Shown here: positions 14,181-24,060 of the stretch, piece by piece
Layout: each line of letters begins with the position of its first letter
How positions within the stretch are numbered: position 1 is the first letter of the stretch
Assembly: GCF_019399895.1 (NCBI RefSeq)
Contig: NC_091874.1
Span: 5,954,501-6,018,500 of the forward strand
Reading direction: 5' to 3'
DNA length: 64,000 nucleotides
Source of the DNA: Cardiocondyla obscurior
Taxonomy: Eukaryota; Arthropoda; Insecta; Hymenoptera; Formicidae
Program-made: the position numbers and the translations under genes
The notes under the pieces: generated by a model
Database searches by the model: none
Told to the model about the DNA's origin: nothing
Seen by the model: only the letters and a program-made list of their open reading frames with translations

Positions 14181-15180
14181 TTTCGCGATTCGAAGACCCA
14201 ATCGTCATTTTCGAGCTCTCAGATTGTCGTTGTAAAACTCTGATTCGAGCAAGCCTCAAAAATAATCCAATAATCCTAATATTTATCTGTTTCGTGAAAG
14301 TTTTTAAGCAACAATTTCGAGACTAATTCCTGCCATTAATTTTTTATATTAAAATATATGCTGCAGATGGTTATCTTCCACAGAATTTCACTCTTAATTT
14401 CTTTTTGTCCGCGATACTTTAATGAAACATATATGTATATTAAAAATTCTATTAAATCATAGGTTTATATTCTTCTAGAAAGTAAAATCTCGAGTAATAA
14501 TTGTCATTGTTAAAGATGTTTGCCGTTTACTTTTGCATTAAAAAATATAAAATTAAAAAAAGAATTTCGACGTATACCTTTCTGCCGTAAGTACGGTGGA
14601 AATATAAAATTATTTACAGCCAAAATATTCATAGTTAGAATTCAAGACATCGCATAATATTTCTGATACAGAAATATGTATTATTTGTGCATAAATCTAT
14701 CTTTTACATACTTTATAATACTTTTTATCGATGTATGTATGAATGTATGTATGTTTCGTCATACTTATAGTAATCCCTCCCTATATAACTTCCAATATAA
14801 CTTGCTTGAGCTGTGAATAACGCGACACTTCTTCGTAATATCGCACCCCGCTGTCAATACGCAGCGTATTCTCGCGCGAAAAAAAATGTATTAGCTGCCG
14901 CGTGTTCGTGCAAGAAAAAATATATATATAAAAAAAAAAAATAAAATAAAAAAAAGAGTAGTGACCATTTGCAACCCAAAACAGTACAAGCCGATACACG
15001 GTCGGTTCGCATATTCGCGGATCCGCTGCGCTTAATGCATTAAACGGGCGACTCGCCGTGGTCGCCTGCAATAGCCGCCACAATGGAATTCAATTTTCGC
15101 AAGCGTGGGCACGAATGGCCGTCGATAAAGAATGGATAGATCCGTCGGCCGACGAATGAAGGAAAGAGACCGACACAGGC
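14181..15180. other. AT-rich non-coding stretch
   Basis: AT-rich with A runs (14931-14956). It contains a short tandem series of ATGT at about 14732-14752. No gene supported. Confidence 0.55.
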
Positions 15181-16739
15181 TTTTAACAGGAGTCTCTAGA
15201 GCTCCAGAGCCGCTTTGTCCCCACGTTTTCCTTCCCCTCTAACCGTGCGCGAGCAGCCCCCTTGCTTGCATAGATCGCACCCGTTTCCCTCATCCTCCGC
15301 CCTCTCTCCACCTTGCCCTCTTTACCCCAGCTTACGCGAACACCACCAACTCCATGGCCGGGAGAATTCAGATAGCGGATACCGGATGCTATTATGCGCT
15401 ACATATATATCCCGCAAACTTTACAGCCACTAGACTGCGATACTCTGAGGAATTTACAGTCTGAAAGATATTGCCTGGTGATATATACCGGCGGCACTTC
15501 GCCCTTCTAGGCTCCTATGTAGAACAGAGGGAATCGGCGGAGATGGAAGGACCCGTGGGATAAGGAGATGATTTCTGTCCTTAAGAGGGTCTACCGGGGG
15601 TGGCCGCGTTTGAACTCTTTCGAGGCCTATCCTATTTTCACTCTCTCTCTCATTCGTTCTCGCAATTTCTCTTTCTTTCTCCTTAATATTTCTCACACCC
15701 TCGTAGCGCCGCCCGAAGAGAAACACCATAATGCCTGTCCATCTGTCAATCCGACTCTCTCCCTGTGTACACTTCGATCTCTCACCTACTGAGAGCGAAA
15801 TGGTGTCCCATTTCGAGCGATTCGTGGGTGGACGGGAGAACAATCCGTGAGCTTTTGTTTAATTCCGAGATTGCGCCGCGAGATACTCGTCTCGAACGTC
15901 GGCGCACGCAGATGGGACCTCGCAAGCTCTTTTTTTTTTCTTTTTTTTTCTTCCACGTTTCATTAGGGAGGAGACCCTCGATAGCCCCGACGGCTTGCTT
16001 GTGTTAATTTATTGTCTCTCTCAGAAAGTTTGATCGGGATTAAAATCGTGATCGCGAGCCGAGTAATGGAACGCATTTGTTTTACTGAAAGAGATAGGAA
16101 GTTTCGCGACGATCTTGGGTATACTGTCTTCAAGAAAGTACGATAGTACTGTAAAGATTTTCTTACCATATTTATAATATTGTTCTAATAAAGATATAAA
16201 TTATTACTTTAGTAGAAAAAAAAAATTCAGATTTTTGTAAAAAAAATTCTTAGATATTAATGAAATAATAATAGTTTGGTACTTTCATTCGTATTTAAGT
16301 AGTATTTTTTACGAATTTAATGTAACAAATAATTTTCAATTAATATATCGATAAAACAACGTGGTATATAACAATAATAATATTAATCTAAGAAAATTGT
16401 AAACTATTGCAATTTTTATACCTGTACCTGTACATAGACTGCGTGCAGCGGCAAGCGACGAATAATCGACTAACTATATTATATTTGTAATTAAAATTTA
16501 GAACGTTTTACTCGTGCTTTCGCAAAAATTTAAACTGAAAAGTTAGGAGTGCATAGTTTAAATTTGCAACCGTATACAGGTCGAACGTGGTATCGGTTTT
16601 AAGTCACGATTTACGGTTTGAAAATTTCTGCCGTAGCAGTTTCCCGTGCAAAATTTGAAAACGAAACTTTTGTCCCGGTTGCATGTTTTCCCGTAAACGC
16701 AAACGCTGATAGTGACCGCCAACCTTTCCTCCATTACAG
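15181..16739. other. Pyrimidine- and CpG-rich block, then AT-rich DNA up to the receptor exon
   Basis: 15181-16110 is GC-rich with many C/T tracts on the + strand and overlapping frames on both strands (for example - 15454-15843), but no protein motif. 16110-16560 is AT-rich. The last bases, a pyrimidine-rich run ending CCATTACAG, form the splice acceptor for the receptor exon, so at least the right part of this interval is intron. Confidence 0.45.
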
Positions 16740-17030
16740 AAATCCTGGACGGAGGATTCAACTGATACGCGTCTAAGCCGGGGATCCTGGAAAACTGTGC
16801 GACCGGCCAAAGGGCTGGCTAGAAACAGTACCTTTTCTTACTCGCAAAGAGGATCAAGGAGCCTTATCGTACTTGCTACCTAGACGAGGAAAGAGACCAA
16901 GAAAAGAGAGAAGACGGCGGAAAGGAGAGAAGAACGAGAACAGAAGAGAGCAGGGAGCCTAAACGTAGCCGGGAGGATAAGTAAACCTAGAGATGTTCGG
17001 CGTAGGCAGAAAAATAGAATCCCGGGCGAG
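16740..17030 (+). other. 5' UTR part of the dopamine receptor exon
   Basis: The exon begins after a consensus acceptor (CCTTTCCTCCATTACAG, AG at 16738-16739). The receptor frame is closed upstream by an in-frame TAG at 16881-16883. No in-frame ATG lies between that stop and 17031, so this stretch is untranslated for the main product. It is purine-rich (repeated GAGA/AGAA from about 16888 to 16955). It holds one out-of-frame ATG at 16993. Assigning the acceptor as the real exon start is inference from the consensus. Confidence 0.55.
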
Positions 17031-17049
17031 ATGTTCGAAGATTTCGTGA
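16993..17049 (+). promoter_or_regulatory. Upstream ORF overlapping the receptor start
   Basis: An ATG at 16993 opens an 18-codon frame (begins MFGVGRK) in a different frame from the receptor and stops at TGA 17047-17049, nineteen bases past the receptor ATG. A ribosome that uses it could not reinitiate at 17031 without backing up. It would favour the next in-frame ATGs at 17070 or 17220. This is seen in sequence; any translational control role is inference. Confidence 0.5.
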
Positions 17050-17789
17050 TTGGTGTTAGATCGACCGTGATGGAGGCAAGGGCAAATGACTCGTTCGCTT
17101 GGTCGATCCTTCGAAAGCTTTTGCCAACCCGTGAACATCGGCACCTGGACGAGCCACCCGGAGGCGAGGTGGTCACGAACGCCATCGATGTTGTCACTAC
17201 GACCGTGCAGGAGGAGAAGATGTCGGACTTTCTGGGCGATACCTTCGCGAGGAACGAGAGCGACGTCGACGGCGGCGAGTCTGGCTGGTTCAACGACTCG
17301 ACGACGTTCGCTGTCTCGACTCTGTCTGACTCCTCATCCTTCGAGGAGTCCACGTCGTCGTATTCTACTTCGAGCGTCGATAACTACACCGGCAGCGTGT
17401 CCGATCTATTCACCTTCGACGATCTGAACGACTATATCAACCGATTTAACTACAGCGTTCTCGTGAATTTCACGCCCTACTACGACGACGGAGCGGGTCT
17501 GAATTTCAGCGGCGTCAATTGCACGTCGTCGATAGTCGCCGGGGGTGCCGTTAGGCCGGGCGAGTGCGCTGGAACTGCAGGTGTCGACGAGAAGTCTAAC
17601 GCGAACAGCTGGTGGGCCCTAATACTTGTGATCGTGCCGTGTTTAACGCTATTCGGTAACGTGCTCGTTATCCTAGCGGTTGTTAAAGAACGGGCGCTAC
17701 AGACTGTCACTAACTACTTCATCGTCAGTTTAGCGGTGGCCGATCTTCTCGTGGCGGTGCTCGTTATGCCATTCGCAGTCTACGTACTG
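17031..17789 (+). CDS. Dop2R: D2-like dopamine receptor, first coding exon (N-terminus, TM1, TM2)
   Basis: This exon encodes the start of a rhodopsin-family biogenic amine GPCR of the insect D2-like dopamine receptor group (Gi-coupled in this family; plasma membrane of neurons). Residues 1-193 form a long Ser/Asp-rich extracellular tail with N-X-S/T sites at about N20, N75, N88, N118, N140, N146, N158 and N163. I see no signal peptide. TM1 (about 194-217) carries the GNVLV motif with N210. The first intracellular loop is KERALQTVTNY. TM2 (about 229-253) contains SLAVADLLVAVLVMPFAVY with the conserved Asp at 238. The QTVTNYFIVSLA.ADLLVA signature is characteristic of D2-like receptors and differs from octopamine, 5-HT and D1-like ones. 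The exon ends after L253 in phase 0 at a strong donor (CTG then GTAAGTC, GT 17790-17791), close to where vertebrate D2 genes also have an intron. The frame runs on to 17966 only as intron read-through. The first in-frame ATG was chosen as start; M14 (17070) and M64 (17220) have good contexts and may be used instead. TM3 to TM7 lie in later exons not found here. Confidence 0.93.
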
Positions 17790-20700
17790 GTAAGTCATAA
17801 ATCTTTCGCGAAAGTAACCCCCCCAAGTATTTGCTCTGTCATCATTTTATCATACCTCAACATTTACGTTAAAACGAGTAATAAACGCGTGATGAAACTT
17901 ATTATCGAACATAAATTTGGTTACGTAAACACGTCGTTGTTTTATCAAGTATCTTTAGGTATTTAATTCCCGATTTGCGCCCACAAAAGAAACATTTATT
18001 CCAAATATATAGACAGTAAACTAGAAAAAAAAGAATATAATCATTAAATTAGATTATTTCACTATAATTGCGTGATTAGAAAATATAATCTCTGCTTGAT
18101 TATCTTGTTCTAATTATACGAACACGAAGCGTGGTGTTTTACAAATGTATAACACGACGTAATCAATTTATCGTTTATCCAGTGGGATTAAAAATTTTAG
18201 ACTGATATTTTTGTTGTGCAATCACATTTAAATGGAACTTTAATTTATCGTTTTAGCGATTTAATTTCGCTGTTAATGGAATTAATATTTCTAATTATAG
18301 GTCGTTGTATAATTTGTAAATAAGCTGAAAACTCTCTCCGAAGGGCGGAGTCTCGCATCGATCGCGAATTTAGCTGCTAATTACACACTATATGTTACAC
18401 AGCGTTTGCATGCACTCAATTACCGCTCTTACCTTCAAAGTATAGGAGAAAGAAAATTGAGTAGCGTTCACTTTTAAATACTTTGATCTCGCTAATAGAG
18501 ATGTCTTTTATTAAAAATTAGAAAGTATTTTTTCCCCCCCCGTTAATTAAAGAAAAAAAAGGAGATTTCCGAAAATTGACGTAATGCGATATAAATTTGG
18601 TGAAGGGGTTTAAAGTCTCGATTTTCTGTTTCGTAATTTAAACATTACTGATTTTGCATACGTGAAGAAAGTACTCGAAGTACAAATGGAATATTCCAAA
18701 ATTAATCAATGATCTTTAATAGAGCAGTAAAACTGCTCTATTAAGGATTCCATTAAGCGTAACCGCTTTAGCACCACCTATAATCCGAACGAAAACGAAA
18801 TTAGTTCATTAAAGCGATTTGATCCATTGCTGGCGAACCGACATGTTGACTATACGTACAAATGTTAGCTAATACTGTTTCTGAATTTGCCACTTGTAAC
18901 TATTGAAAATATTGGCCTAGCGTGTACTCGCACGTTACCATAAATTTCACATGAGAAAAAAATCGACTATTAAAAATTTGTTTCTTACACAGTTTTTTTT
19001 GTCTTTTTTTTTTCCAGTCCCTGCATTTATGCATATAAAAAAGTTTATTAACGTTTACAAAAGACACGATCTAAATATTATTTTTTACGCATGCAGCAAC
19101 AAAATACGTACGCCGTTGATCGATTATAAAACCGAAGATAAAACGGCAAATAGTTTCAGAGGATAAGAGAAATATATGTGTATATCGTTATAAAAATATG
19201 ATGGGATTTAAGTCTCTTGGTTGCACAAAAGGCAGGAAGAAATATTTAAATATAAAAATGCTTATAAGGGCTATAAATTGTACGATGGAATAAAACTTCA
19301 CATTTATATACGTACAACCGATATATTGCCAGTTATGATGTCGCGTGACGATAACGCATTATGCGACAAAAAAAGGAGGAAGTTATTTATAATAATCGTG
19401 CCGTTAAGTATGAGAACGATATAATGCTGCGAATCACCTGCATTGAATTTACCCAATGGACCTTCGTGCATTTGGTTTAATCACCAATTAAATACGCGCT
19501 GCGGTGACGGCGCTGGAATAGCTGCAATTATGAAGATGATGTCGAGACTAAACGCTATTTAGCCACGTCTATCAAACTTTCAGTAGCCGGAAACGATTTT
19601 CGTTAACTTTGTCGATGTATAGAAATTAAACTCTATAAAAAAAAAAACTTTTGCTGTTTACGTAACGTTGCAACAAATAAACGAAATAAATTTAAAAGAA
19701 GTTAATTAACGCATTCGTGGAAAAAATATGGCAATACAAATAAAAACTGAAAGATACAAAATTAAAATACTAAAAATAGGTAAGAGAAAGTTAAATGTGG
19801 AACAATATAATTGAACAGTGTGAAAATGGAAAAAAAAAGAGCACAGTGATTACAAAATCAATTTAAAAGGTTAAAGCTACGAGCTACACGTAAACAGAGG
19901 TGCGATGTAATTAAATGGGTAAATGTTTAAAACAAACGATAAAAGATCAATACGTAGATAATATAAAAATACACGTACAGTTTCGGACCTTTGTATTAAT
20001 AATGAATAAAAAAAAAACTAAAATTAATATGTATTTAGTATTAATTAAAATCTTCAATTTAACAGACTTCTGTTGAAATTAAAGTTTCACAAAGGGCAAA
20101 TTAAAATTAAATTTCCCTGTCTTTTCTGTGCTGTTAATATATTAAAAATATCTTTTATCAGCCAGTAATATTACGTTAAGGTTTTACTTCCAAGACAAAA
20201 TGTACAATTTTGAATTGCGGTGGATCTTTGTTTCAATCGTTAGCAGACTATTTGGTTATCTCGGCACGTTTCGCATAGATTACATGGCACGTCTACACGT
20301 GATCTTATTTTAAAGTCATCAGCGATATTAGAAGCAATACTGGAAGACGCTTTTCGTTCCCGATGCACGTCTTTACAAACGCAGAACTGAAACGGGGAAA
20401 GAAGCGGAGAAATTCGAATTGTGGAAAGCGCGAACAAACGGCAATTTTCTCGAAATGGAAAATCCTGATGCGCCGTTTCATAAACGAGTCAGTCGGATTC
20501 GATCTCGGTCCGCGATTTCAACAGTATACCCCGGATTGACCGGGACAAAAGTGCGTCCGGTCAATTAAGAACCACGTTCGTAATACCGCGGCGCGAACGC
20601 GTCCCGTCAATGCAATTTTGTACACGTCAGAACGGGTTCCCCACATTTCACACGGCACGCAACTTTATCGCGATCGCACCGTGCGCGGATACGTTTTTAA

Positions 20701-22983
20701 AATTTGTTGACAAAGAACGATAGCCAAAAAGTCACGGATTGAAATTTGTTTTAATTGCAGTTCAAATGATTTTATCTCCCCCTTCCCACCTCCCCTCTCG
20801 CATCCTTGACATTCCGCTGAATAGCAACTAGCCACCGTAGATAGTATATCGGTATGATAAAATCAAGGTGTGCATCTTTGCCTAAGTGCAAACACAGCGA
20901 AACGTGCCAGGATCGTCTTTCGGCCGCTTAAATGGTCGTTCCGCAGTCTCGCATTAAACGATTTACTATCGTGGCATATGTGTGTATGCCGTGCAACGAA
21001 AGCGCCGTTGTTGAGTCCGTGGCACTTTACGCTCTTCGCAGTGTGCTCAGTGTGGCGGCGTCATCTTCCCTTTAACGACGAGTGAAAAATGGTTGCTTTC
21101 AGCGCGTTTGCACTTCGAATTCCTTCAGCTGTGCTTCCGCGACAATATTCCGCGGGGTCTCCGTGGCTAAGTCGTAAGTTGCAACACCTCATGCTCAAAC
21201 AATTTTGTCACACCGGTAAAGGAATACAATAAGAAAAAAAAAAAAAGAAAAGAAATTTTAATATTTTTTTTCTTAAAAGAGAGTCGTTTAAAGAAAGTTT
21301 TCGTAATATTAAACTTATTGTAAAAGTAATTGTACAGAGGAATGCAACCATTCTTAAGTTATTTTTATCTGTCACGAAAAGCGTTAATTTATTTCTTTAA
21401 TAAATGGGTTAACTTTAAATACTTTTTCTAACTGCGCTTCTAATAATGTTGAGGAATATATCATCGTTATTATTATTTCAGTAATGTATAATATATTTTA
21501 AAAATTAGAAATTTTTTCGCCCGTTATATGCAAAATACGTCATAATCTTAAGCTCCCTGCCTTAATAACGATCCTCGTTATCACAGTTACCAAATACCGT
21601 AACTTTTTTTATAGCCTTCGTCGCGTAATGTCATAAGTCACCGTACTCTAACGTAACATAAAAAATCGACGATGCTCCGCGCAAAGCGTTTATGCTCCGA
21701 ATTCCGCGAGATACCCGCGTTCTTCGCGAGCAACCCCATTTCCAGTTTCCAGCTGATAGTGCCGGGAATGCTCACGTTCTCTCCATTGTTGCAAGACAGA
21801 ATCACGGGCATCTCCATCGGCAGGTTTCATAGTATTTATTTTTATTTCGCAATCGCGTACACCCGGCTCGATATTTTATAGCGTCGGTGCTGTTTTTTTT
21901 ACGGCGGTTTTCCGAATATCGCAATTACTCTTTGCGCTAACGAGCACGACGTGCAAATTGCGCGGTTCCGTCAACGACGCAAAGAAGTTAGTATGCACGA
22001 AAGTAGGACTTTGCTGTGTATTCTGTATGAAATAATGAACATCTTTTCTTATGAGAGAGATATACGTTCATCAATATACTTAGCGGCACATTTTTACGTG
22101 GTCTTGAAAAAAATTAATACTTTTCATAAACGTGTTTCCATGCGATAATAAATTTAGATAAATTTTTCTAAGAATATTTCAGCTATCAACGTTGAAAATA
22201 TATAACTGACAAATAATCAATATGTTTTTGTTAAATTAGAAATAATCACCTATTTCTTTTTTTACGCGATATCAAAATTATATGTTATACGTATTTGTTT
22301 GTTGAACAAACAATGCTATTTATCTACCTTGATAATAGATTATTGCTAATAAAAGTATTCGCTAACAAAACCTCTCCAGCTATTGTTGAATAATATTAAT
22401 AACTGTTACAACAAAAGAAAAAAAAGCTCTACACCTATTCGTAATGTAATATGCACATCATCGTTTTTCGCGTATAAATATCGGTCACGAGTAACGTAGC
22501 AATGACGTCACTGTAATTCTGCACACAGACCTGTTTTATATATTCGTTATTGCAAACGTCACGAGGGGCAAACATCAGATTTTTTCGCAACGAGCAAGTA
22601 ACTTCATATCTTCGCAAGGATTTTATACGACTCGGTATTCATTCATTCTCACCCATTTGCTTTTAGTCATTTAATCGTACAAAATTTAAAGCTACGCATA
22701 TTTCAGCACGAAATTTTTACCGTTTTCAAACACGATACGAGTTAAAAGTGCACTCCATTCCCGTTTTGATAAGATAGATCTTTTTCTGGCAATAATAAAA
22801 TTGTTCCTTACTGTCGTTGGAGTTTTATATATAATAAAAATAAATCTATAATTTTTCTGATTAGGAAGTCGCCAATTTTTTATATTTAGTTAAATCAGAC
22901 GAAACCATGCGCACCCTTCGAGTGCGCTATTTTTCGAGACTCAATTGCAAACTACAAAAAAGAAAAAAAAACATGCGACTCAC
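17790..22983 (+). other. Start of large receptor intron, AT-rich
   Basis: This begins with the GTAAGTC donor of the receptor exon. The rest is AT-rich with CpG-richer patches at 20230-20740, 20815-21180 and 21660-21990. Possible splice-bounded pieces occur, such as + 21103-21173 between TTTCAG and GTAAGT, but none encodes a receptor segment. A minus-strand Cys-rich frame at 20240-20437 follows an acceptor-like pyrimidine tract (see findings). No receptor TM3 exon was recognised. Confidence 0.6.
18712..18748. repeat. Near-perfect 17-bp hairpin with 3-nt loop
   Basis: Left arm ATCTTTAATAGAGCAGT and right arm ACTGCTCTATTAAGGAT pair over 17 positions with one G/T wobble around an AAA loop. It is too compact for a typical animal pre-miRNA and has no T tail after it. 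Function unknown. Confidence 0.85.
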
Positions 22984-23021
22984 CACTCTGCTTCAGCGGA
23001 GTAGTAGAATTCAGCCGGTGA
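22984..23021 (-). CDS. Candidate small coding exon (third exon of putative nested minus-strand gene)
   Basis: On the minus strand a long T-rich tract ending TTTTGTTACAG (acceptor) is followed by 38 nt and a strong donor (GTG then GTGAGTC). If it is joined to the exon at 23529-23625 (which leaves two bases), the frame continues S-HRLNSTTPLKQS and leaves one base. If it is joined to 23134-23261 (which leaves one base), the frame ends after VTG at a TGA. So inclusion of the middle exon would switch between two C-termini. The product is unknown. The exon call rests on splice signals and phase compatibility only. Confidence 0.4.
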
Positions 23022-23133
23022 CTGTAACAAAATAAAAAATATTAATGTAGACAGTATAAAATAAAATTAATAGAATAAAAAAAGATAAAAGTTTTTATTT
23101 AATAAGGATTTTATTATAAAAATTTATTCTTAC

Positions 23134-23261
23134 CTAGAGTTGCTCCGCCGATGCAAGATGCCCGTCCCGGGCCTGCTCCTCCTCTCAGATTGCGTGTCGA
23201 GTCGTCCTTCCGCGCACAAGTAACTCGCGAACGCGACCGGGTGAAGTTAAAATCGCAAGCG
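23134..23261 (-). CDS. Candidate coding exon with LRGG repeat (second copy), unknown product
   Basis: The minus strand is open over 42 codons in one frame, between an acceptor (TGTTAAATTTTTAG) and a donor (CTAG then GTAAGAA). The last part reads NLRGGAGPGRASCIGGA, nearly the same peptide as in the neighbouring exon 23529-23625. Seven nucleotide differences fall in the 17 shared codons. Five are synonymous and two are A/G and A/V. Length 128 nt starts with one base completing a codon and ends with one extra base. The start phase fits the end of exon 23529-23625 exactly. An alternative acceptor nearer the motif (GCGGAAG) is weaker. I do not recognise the family. It could be a decayed duplicate, since its acceptor has a poorer tract than its neighbour's. 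Confidence 0.42.
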
Positions 23262-23528
23262 CTAAAAATTTAACACAGAATCGCACGATAATATTCGGCA
23301 CTCCCGATTATCAAAATCGCGTAACAAATCACACGCCCGATTACTTAAACGAATTCGCGAGAACGCCCGACGAACCGGCTGCGGTTCGTTTATTAATTTA
23401 TATCGGCGACGAAAGCACTTTCCGACGATCCTGTAACATACGAAGAAAATTTAAATTATTATTTCTGCTTTCTGGTAAAATAATTTCAATAAGTATCCAA
23501 AAAATTCTTAATTGTATTGAATTTTTAC

Positions 23529-23625
23529 CTTGAGGCTGCTCCACCGATGCACGATACCCTTCCTGGGCCTCCTCCTCCTCTCAGGTTGTGTGGGATGTCG
23601 GGCTGATTCTCCTCTGGATCATCAT
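23529..23625 (-). CDS. Candidate coding exon with LRGG repeat (first copy), unknown product
   Basis: The minus strand shows textbook splice signals. A CTAAC branch-like site and a pyrimidine tract end in CTTTTCTGTTGCAG, and a donor AAG then GTAAAAA follows. The 97-nt exon has one frame that stays open. After two bases that finish a codon it reads DDPEENQPDIPHN and then LRGGGGPGRVSCIGGA, ending AAS plus two bases. The acidic start and Gly-rich LRGG motif match the copy at 23134-23261. The other frame from its ATG stops after 14 codons. An upstream exon ending with one base is required and not identified. A weak candidate is a minus-strand frame starting at 25047, whose AAAG/GTACGT donor (GT 24911-24910) leaves the right phase. 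Function unknown. Confidence 0.5.
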
Positions 23626-23739
23626 CTGCAACAGAAAAGAGATTTAATTGGTTAGATAGATGTATACTCTAAATACATGCTTTACATATATGCGTATAAA
23701 TGCGTATAGATACGTACAAGTACGTACAACGTTCAGCAC

Positions 23740-23910
23740 GAGCACGCGGTTGCTGTGAGCGCGTAGTACGTACGTGTGTGTTACGCGACCGCTGGAGAAG
23801 GACAAAGCGAGAGTGGGAGTAGTGGGGGAATATACCTAGCGCGCGGCACGTAGGCTCGCGCTCGCTCTCACCCCGTCCTCCCCCGCCTCCCCCGACCCAC
23901 CCGCGCCTAT
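23740..23910 (-). promoter_or_regulatory. CpG-rich block with G-quadruplex motif; candidate promoter
   Basis: The block is dense in CG and GC. On the minus strand 23902-23871 reads as runs GGG, GGG, GGGGG, GGGGG and GGGG with short spacers, which satisfies the usual quadruplex pattern. It lies just upstream (minus sense) of the candidate exons at 23625-22984, so a promoter for them is plausible, but no TATA or clear initiator was identified. Confidence 0.3.
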
Positions 23911-23925
23911 CTATTCGTTACTTTT

Positions 23926-24060
23926 GTTCGATTAAATTGTAATATTTAATTAGTATGTCCAGACAAAGACGGTACTTCCACTAGGTCGTCCTCGATCTCA
24001 AAAATCGCGAAGACCGTCTTTGCCTGGACATATTAATTAAATATTAAAATTGAATCGAAC
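23926..24060. repeat. 135-bp inverted repeat (48-nt arms, 39-nt loop)
   Basis: Left arm 23926-23973 and right arm 24013-24060 are equal in length with no gaps and four mismatches. One becomes a G/U pair in + strand RNA. The arms share TAATATTTAATTA, TATGTCCAG and CAAAGACGGT. No target-site duplication is obvious. It may be a MITE, a young microRNA or hairpin-RNA locus, or an RNA structure linked to the adjacent duplicated exons. The hairpin is certain; the role is not. Confidence 0.8.

Noticed and set aside
16880..17353. 157-codon minus-strand frame opposite the receptor exon
   Set aside because: It is the antisense shadow of a strongly codon-biased GC-rich receptor exon; the + strand gives an unmistakable GPCR.
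20535..20565. 9-bp hairpin (ATTGACCGG / CCGGTCAAT) with GACAAAA in its loop
   Set aside because: Considered as a Tc1-like end, but no TA flank and no partner end; short hairpins of this size are expected by chance.
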